From Terriglobales bacterium (GTDB lineage Bacteria > Acidobacteriota > Terriglobia > Bryobacterales > Bryobacteraceae): 64,000 nt of DNA. A model generated the notes under the pieces. It was given only the letters and a program-made list of their open reading frames with translations, searched no databases and was not told the DNA's origin. The position numbers and the translations under genes are program-made. The DNA lies in the NCBI GenBank assembly GCA_027485675.1, contig JAIXQP010000025.1:62001-126000 (forward strand), written 5' to 3'. This document shows, in pieces, positions 47,901 to 53,900 of this stretch (position 1 is the stretch's first letter; every line of letters begins with the position of its first letter).

Positions 47901-50900
47901 ATCGCGTCCAGTGTCAGGCGGCCCGCACTTTGGCTGACCAGCCGGTCGCCGATGGCGGAGTCGGCGCGGGCGGGGATTACCAAGCGCGGTGGAGTCGTCG
48001 AGCACCGGCAAGTGGATGTGACGGAACGGCCGCAAGTGGACGGGTTGATTCGGGAGATCCTGGAGCGGCATGGCCGTTTGGATGGGGTGATCCACGCGGC
48101 GGGTGTTCTGCGCGATAAGCGACTGGTCCGCAAGTCGGCGGCGGAGTTCCGCGAGGTGTTGGCGCCAAAGGTGGAGGGCGTTTTGAACCTGGATGCCGCC
48201 ACCGCCGGATGCCGAATGGACTTCGTGCTTCTGTTCGCTTCCATCTCCGGAGCACTAGGCAACGCCGGGCAGTGCGACTATGCGGCGGCCAACGGTTTTC
48301 TGGATTCGTTCGCTGCATGTCGCAACCTTCAGGTGGAACGCGGCGAGCGCTATGGCCGCACGATCTCGCTGGATTGGCCGTATTGGAGCAATGGCGGCAT
48401 GCGACTGGACGATTCCGTCATCGAGCGCATGCGGAGCGGATTCGGCGTTGTGCCTTTGGAAACGGACGCGGGCATGGCCGCATTGCGCGCCGCCTTCGGG
48501 TTTCGTGAGTCGCAGTTGTTGATTCTGGATGGCGATCGCGATCGACTGCGCCACGCGCTGCGTCCTCCGCAAGTCGTCGCGGCTCCAGCGCCGCCGCCGA
48601 AACGGGACGACCTCACGGGTCGTATCCGGCATCATCTCTCGCGTGTGCTGCAGGTGCCACCGGAGAAGCTGAGTTCTAGCGAAACGCTGGACCGCTATGG
48701 CCTGGACTCGGTAACCGGCATGGACGTGATCGAGTCCCTGAGTAGGGAGCTGGATCGCAAGCTGCCCCCAACGCTATTGCTGGAGTATCCACGAATCGAC
48801 TTATTGGCTGCCCACCTGAACGAGACAGTGCCGGCGCCCGCGATCGCCGAGCCTGTCGCAGAACGCGGGAAGGATATCGCGATCATTGCCATCGCCGGGC
48901 GCTACCCTGGCGCGGATACCATCGACGACTTCTGGGACCTGTTGCAGCAGGGCCGTGACTGTATCACTGAGATTCCGGGCGAGCGCTGGGACGCGAACTC
49001 CCGCGCTGCGGCGTACTGCAAGTGGGGCGGTTTTCTTTCCGACGTGGACCGGTTCGACGCTTCGTTCTTCGGCGTATCGCCGCGTGATGCCGCTTTGATG
49101 GATCCGCAGGAACGTCTATTTCTGGAGACTGTTTTCCGGCTACTGGAGAGCGCGGGTTATACCAACGCTCATCTCCGCCAGGCGTTCGGTTCGCGGGTCG
49201 GCGTGTATGTGGGAGCGATGTCGCAGCAGTATCACGCTGTCGAGGCGGACCCGGATCAGAAGGCGCTGGTTTCGATGTCGTCTTATGCGTCAATTGCAAA
49301 CCGCGTCTCGTTCTACTTCGACTTACAAGGACCCAGTGTGGCGCTGGACACCATGTGTTCTTCCGGTCTGCACGCGGTTCATCTGGCAAGCCGCGCGCTG
49401 CAGGCCGACGAGTGCAGGCTCGCGATCGCCGGTGGCGTGAATCTATCCATACATCCGAACAAGTACCAGGCGCTGAGCCGCACAGGGCTGTTGGGGAGCA
49501 CTCCGGATTCGCGCAGCTTTGCGGATGGCGATGGATACCTGCCGGCCGAGGGAGTCGGCGCCGTGTTGCTGAAGCCTTTGGCGGACGCGCGTCGCGACGG
49601 GGACCGGATTCTGGCCGTCATTAAAGGTAGCGCGGCGAATCATGGCGGACACTCTGCTGGATTCATGACGCCGAGTGCAGAGGCGCAGGCTCGCTTGATC
49701 GAGGAGAACTTTCGCGCGACAGGTGTTGATCCCCGAACCGTGAGCTATGTTGAGGCTGCGGCGACCGGCTCGGCGCTAAGTGATTCGATGGAAGTCCGGG
49801 CACTGACACGGGCGTTTCGGAACTTCACGAAAGATGTCGGATTCTGCGCGCTGGGGACGGTGAAGTCCAACATGGGCCATGCGGAAGCTGCGTCGGGAAT
49901 GGCGCAGTTGACCAAGGTGATTCTCCAGTTGGATCGTCGCAAGCTTGCCCCTACGCTTCTGACGCGGCATCCCAATCCGCACATCGATCTCAACGGCACG
50001 CCATTCGTCTTGCAGTCCTCCCTGACGGAGTGGACTCCGCCGAATGGAGTACCGCGTCGCGCTGCCATCAGTTCGTTTGGCGCTGGTGGGTCCAATTTGC
50101 ATTTGATTTTGGAGGAGGCGCCAACGACTGTCGCCTCCGAAGAGTCAATGGCCGGTCCTCCGTGGCAGTTCGTGCTTTCGGCGCACAGCGACGAGCGTCT
50201 GGCGCAGTGGATGAAGACGATGCATGACTATGTCGCTAACCATACGGCGTTGTCACTACCGCGGCTCGCCTATACGCTTCAGGAGCGCCGGACCCGGATG
50301 GAATGCGTCCGGGTGATCTCGGCGAGCAACCGGCAGCAGTTGCTCGACGCGTTGGCGGCTCCGGAGCGGCATGCTTTGCGGGCCGAGGCGGGCGAGCCAT
50401 CGGGAGTTCTGCGAGGCGCACCGCTGCCCTTGCCGCCGTACCCGCTGCAGCGGGAGAGGTATTGGTTGTCGGTATCGAAGGACGCCGGGCCAGCGCCCGC
50501 GACGTTGCCAGAACGGATTGTTGCTCTACTGCAAGAGGAACTGGGGGTGCCTGTTCAGGCGACGGACTCCTTCCAATCCCTAGGTATCGACTCCATGGCA
50601 TCGCAGAGACTGATCCACGCGGTTTCTGAATCGACTGGCGTTCCTATTGGCTACGCGGACTTAGCCTCCCACCCCACACCCGCCACTTTGGCTTCTTACC
50701 TTGGCGGTATTCAGCCGGCAGCCAGGAACGGGAGTGCGCCCGAACGCGAATTCCCTTGCTCGCTGACGGAGGGCCAGCGGGCGTTGTGGGTGTTCCAGAA
50801 ACTGTACCCTTCGTCGTCGGCTTACAATGTGCCGCTTGCCTATGCTGTGGAGCACGCCGATCGTGACGCCTTGGAAAGGGCCTGTGGGTGGGTGGTGAAG

Positions 50901-53900
50901 GCGTATCCGATTCTTGGCACGCTTGTCGATGGCGACTTGCAGTTGCGGCTGGCTGAGCGCGCCGCGAGGCTTCAAGTGTTGCAGGTTCCGCCTTCGATGG
51001 ACGCGGTGGAATTCGCTCGGCAGCGGGCGGCTGTCCCGTTCGATTTGCAAGAGGCGGTCCCGATTCGCTTCGAGTTGCTCGACGGTTTGACTCCGATTCT
51101 TCTAATTGTGGTTCATCACATCGCGTTTGACGGCATCTCCGCGGCTGTGTTCGCAAAGGCCTTTTGGCAAGCCTATTGCGGCAGAGAGGAGTTCGAGAAA
51201 CCCGTTGCGGCGTCGTTCGCTTCGTTTTCGGAATGGGAGCAGCAATACCTGGCCTCTTCGGCGGCGGAACGCGATCGAAACTGGTGGCTGAACCATTTGG
51301 CGGGCGAAGTGCCGACGCTGAATCTCGCGGCCGTTGGATCGTCAGCGAGTTTGGATGTAGAACTTCCGGCGGGCCTGGTGGCTCAGGTGAAATCGTGCTC
51401 CGCAGAGCTTGGCATTAGCGCCTCTGTCTTGTTCTTGGGTGCCTTTGCGATCCTGCTGTCGCGTTACTGCGATGCGGAGGAGTTCGTAGTCGGCGTACCG
51501 GCGGCGGCCCGGCCGCAGAGCGGTTTCCAGGAAACGATCGGCTACTTCGCAAACGTTCTTCCGCTCCGCGTCGCGCCAACCGGCGCACACTCGGTGGCCG
51601 ACTATCTGGGGGCGTTGCAAACTACCTTCTCCGCTGCGCTTGACCATTCGCAATATCCGCTGGCGCGCCTTTTGCGCGACATGGAACGGGATGCGTTGGC
51701 GGCGCCGCTCTTCCATGCCACTTTCTCTTACCAAAGCTTCTTGAACTCGCTGGAGCTAGCTGGAACACAACATCTGGCGGAGATTCGACAAGAAGGCGAC
51801 GCCGCGTTCGGACTCGAAGTTCATACCAGCAGCATCGTCGCCGTTTACGACGCGCAGCAGTTTAACGATTCCAGCGTCCGGAGCATGCTTGTCCATTACA
51901 TACGGATGCTCGGCGCTCTCGTTGCGAACCCGCGGCAACCCGTTGCGGACCTGCAGATGCTGACCCAATTGGAGCGCGACACGATCTTAGGGCAGTGGAG
52001 CCGCGGGGAGGAGTTGCGACAGGCTCGCGCCACTGTCTGTAGTGCGATTGACCGGCGTTCTGCCGCAGTGCCAAATGCTGTCGCTATCGTCGCGGATCAG
52101 GAGTCTTGGACCTACTCGGCGTTGGCGAAGCGGGTGAATCGCCTGACGAACTATCTGCGTCAAAGGGCATTGCCGCCGGGTGCGCGAGTCGCCGTCTGTT
52201 TGGGCCGCGCGCCAGAGTGCGTCGCGGTGATGCTGGCGGTGTGGAAGGCTGGATGTGTGTGGGTGCCGCTCGATTCGGCTTGGCCGGCGGAGCGGCTGGC
52301 GTTCACGATTCGTGACTCGGGCGCGGCGCTGGTGATTGTGGATGACTCCACGGTCGCAGCCTTGAACGGCGTTCCGCCGGCGCGTCTTATTTTGCTCTCT
52401 CGCGCGCAGAACGCCATCGCGCGGTGCTCGGCCAAGCCGGCGCGATATCGAACACCGTTGACGAGCGATGCCTACATCATCTACACATCAGGCTCTACGG
52501 GTCGGCCGAAAGGCGTGGTTGTCTCGCACGCCGCGCTCGCGACACATTGCGTGGCGGCAGTTCGAACCTACGGCATCACGCGCCGCGATGTTGTGCTGCA
52601 GTTCTCCTCTCATTCCGTTGACCCTGCACTCGAGCAGCTTCTACCTGCTTTGATGCAAGGCGCGATGGTTGTCATGCGCACGCAGGACCTGTGGACGCCC
52701 AGCGCATTCCAACGTCTGATCCACAAACAACGAATCACCGTAGCGGATCTCCCGCCGGCGTATTTGCATGAACTGCTATTGGCTTGGCCTGCAGGCGCGA
52801 CGTCCCATGGCCTGCGACTGCTGCTCTGTGGCGGCGAATCGCTTCCGCCAGATACGGTGCGGCTCTGGCAGGCGAGCCCACTGCGGACGGCGCGGCTGCT
52901 GAATGTCTACGGTCCCACTGAGGCGACCATCACCAGCACCTACCATGAGGTCACGGCAGCTGATGCGGCGGAGCGGTCCGTTCCGATTGGCCGTCCGTTC
53001 CCCGCTCGCGAAATCTACATTCTGGACCGGTACGGTAATCCGGTGCCGGAAGGCGTGGCGGGCGAACTGTATATCGGCGGACCTTGCCTGGGTACGGCTT
53101 ATCAAGGCTCCGAAGAGTTGACGCGCTCCCGCTTTACTCCGAATCCGTTCTCGGCGGGCCGGTTGTACCGGACAGGTGATCGTGCTTCGTTCGTGCCTGG
53201 GACCAACGGCTTGCTGGCGTTCCATGGCCGTACAGATCAGCAGGTGAAGGTTCGCGGGTTCCGGGTGGAGTTGGGTGAAGTGGAATCCGCTTTACGCGAG
53301 TTCGGCTGCTCCGACGCGGCTGTGTTTCTTGATCCGAGTAGCCAGCAACTGATGGCGTGCGTGACTCCGGATTCGTTTGACGAGGCCGGAGCGCGCGTGT
53401 ATCTGGCGTCGCGGCTTCCGGCGCATATGTTACCGGTGGCGTATCTGGCGTTGGAGCGTCTGCCTTTGTCGCTATCGGGTAAAGTCGACCGTCAGGCGCT
53501 GCGGCTTCTCTTTGCGGACCGTGGCGAGTCTCGGAAGCCTTCGGGACTACGAAGCATGACGGAGCAGCGGCTGGAGCGGATTTGGTGCAGTCTTCTGCAA
53601 TTGCAAATGGTGAATCCCGAGGAAAGCTTCTTCGATCTGGGTGGCCACTCGCTGCTTTGTCTTCGGCTTCTTGCGGAGATGCAGCGCGAGTTTCAGCGCG
53701 AGCTCTCTATCGGGGACATTCTGCAGGCGCCAACTCTGCGCGAAATGGCGGTGCTGTTGGACCGCGATGCAGTCGCCATGGACTCTCCTCTCGTTACTCT
53801 GCGTGAGGCCGCGGCGGCCGGTGGAGCCCCGCTGTTCCTTGTGCATCCGGTGGGCGGCAGTGTGGCGTGCTATGCGGAGCTTGCAAAACACCTCGACATG

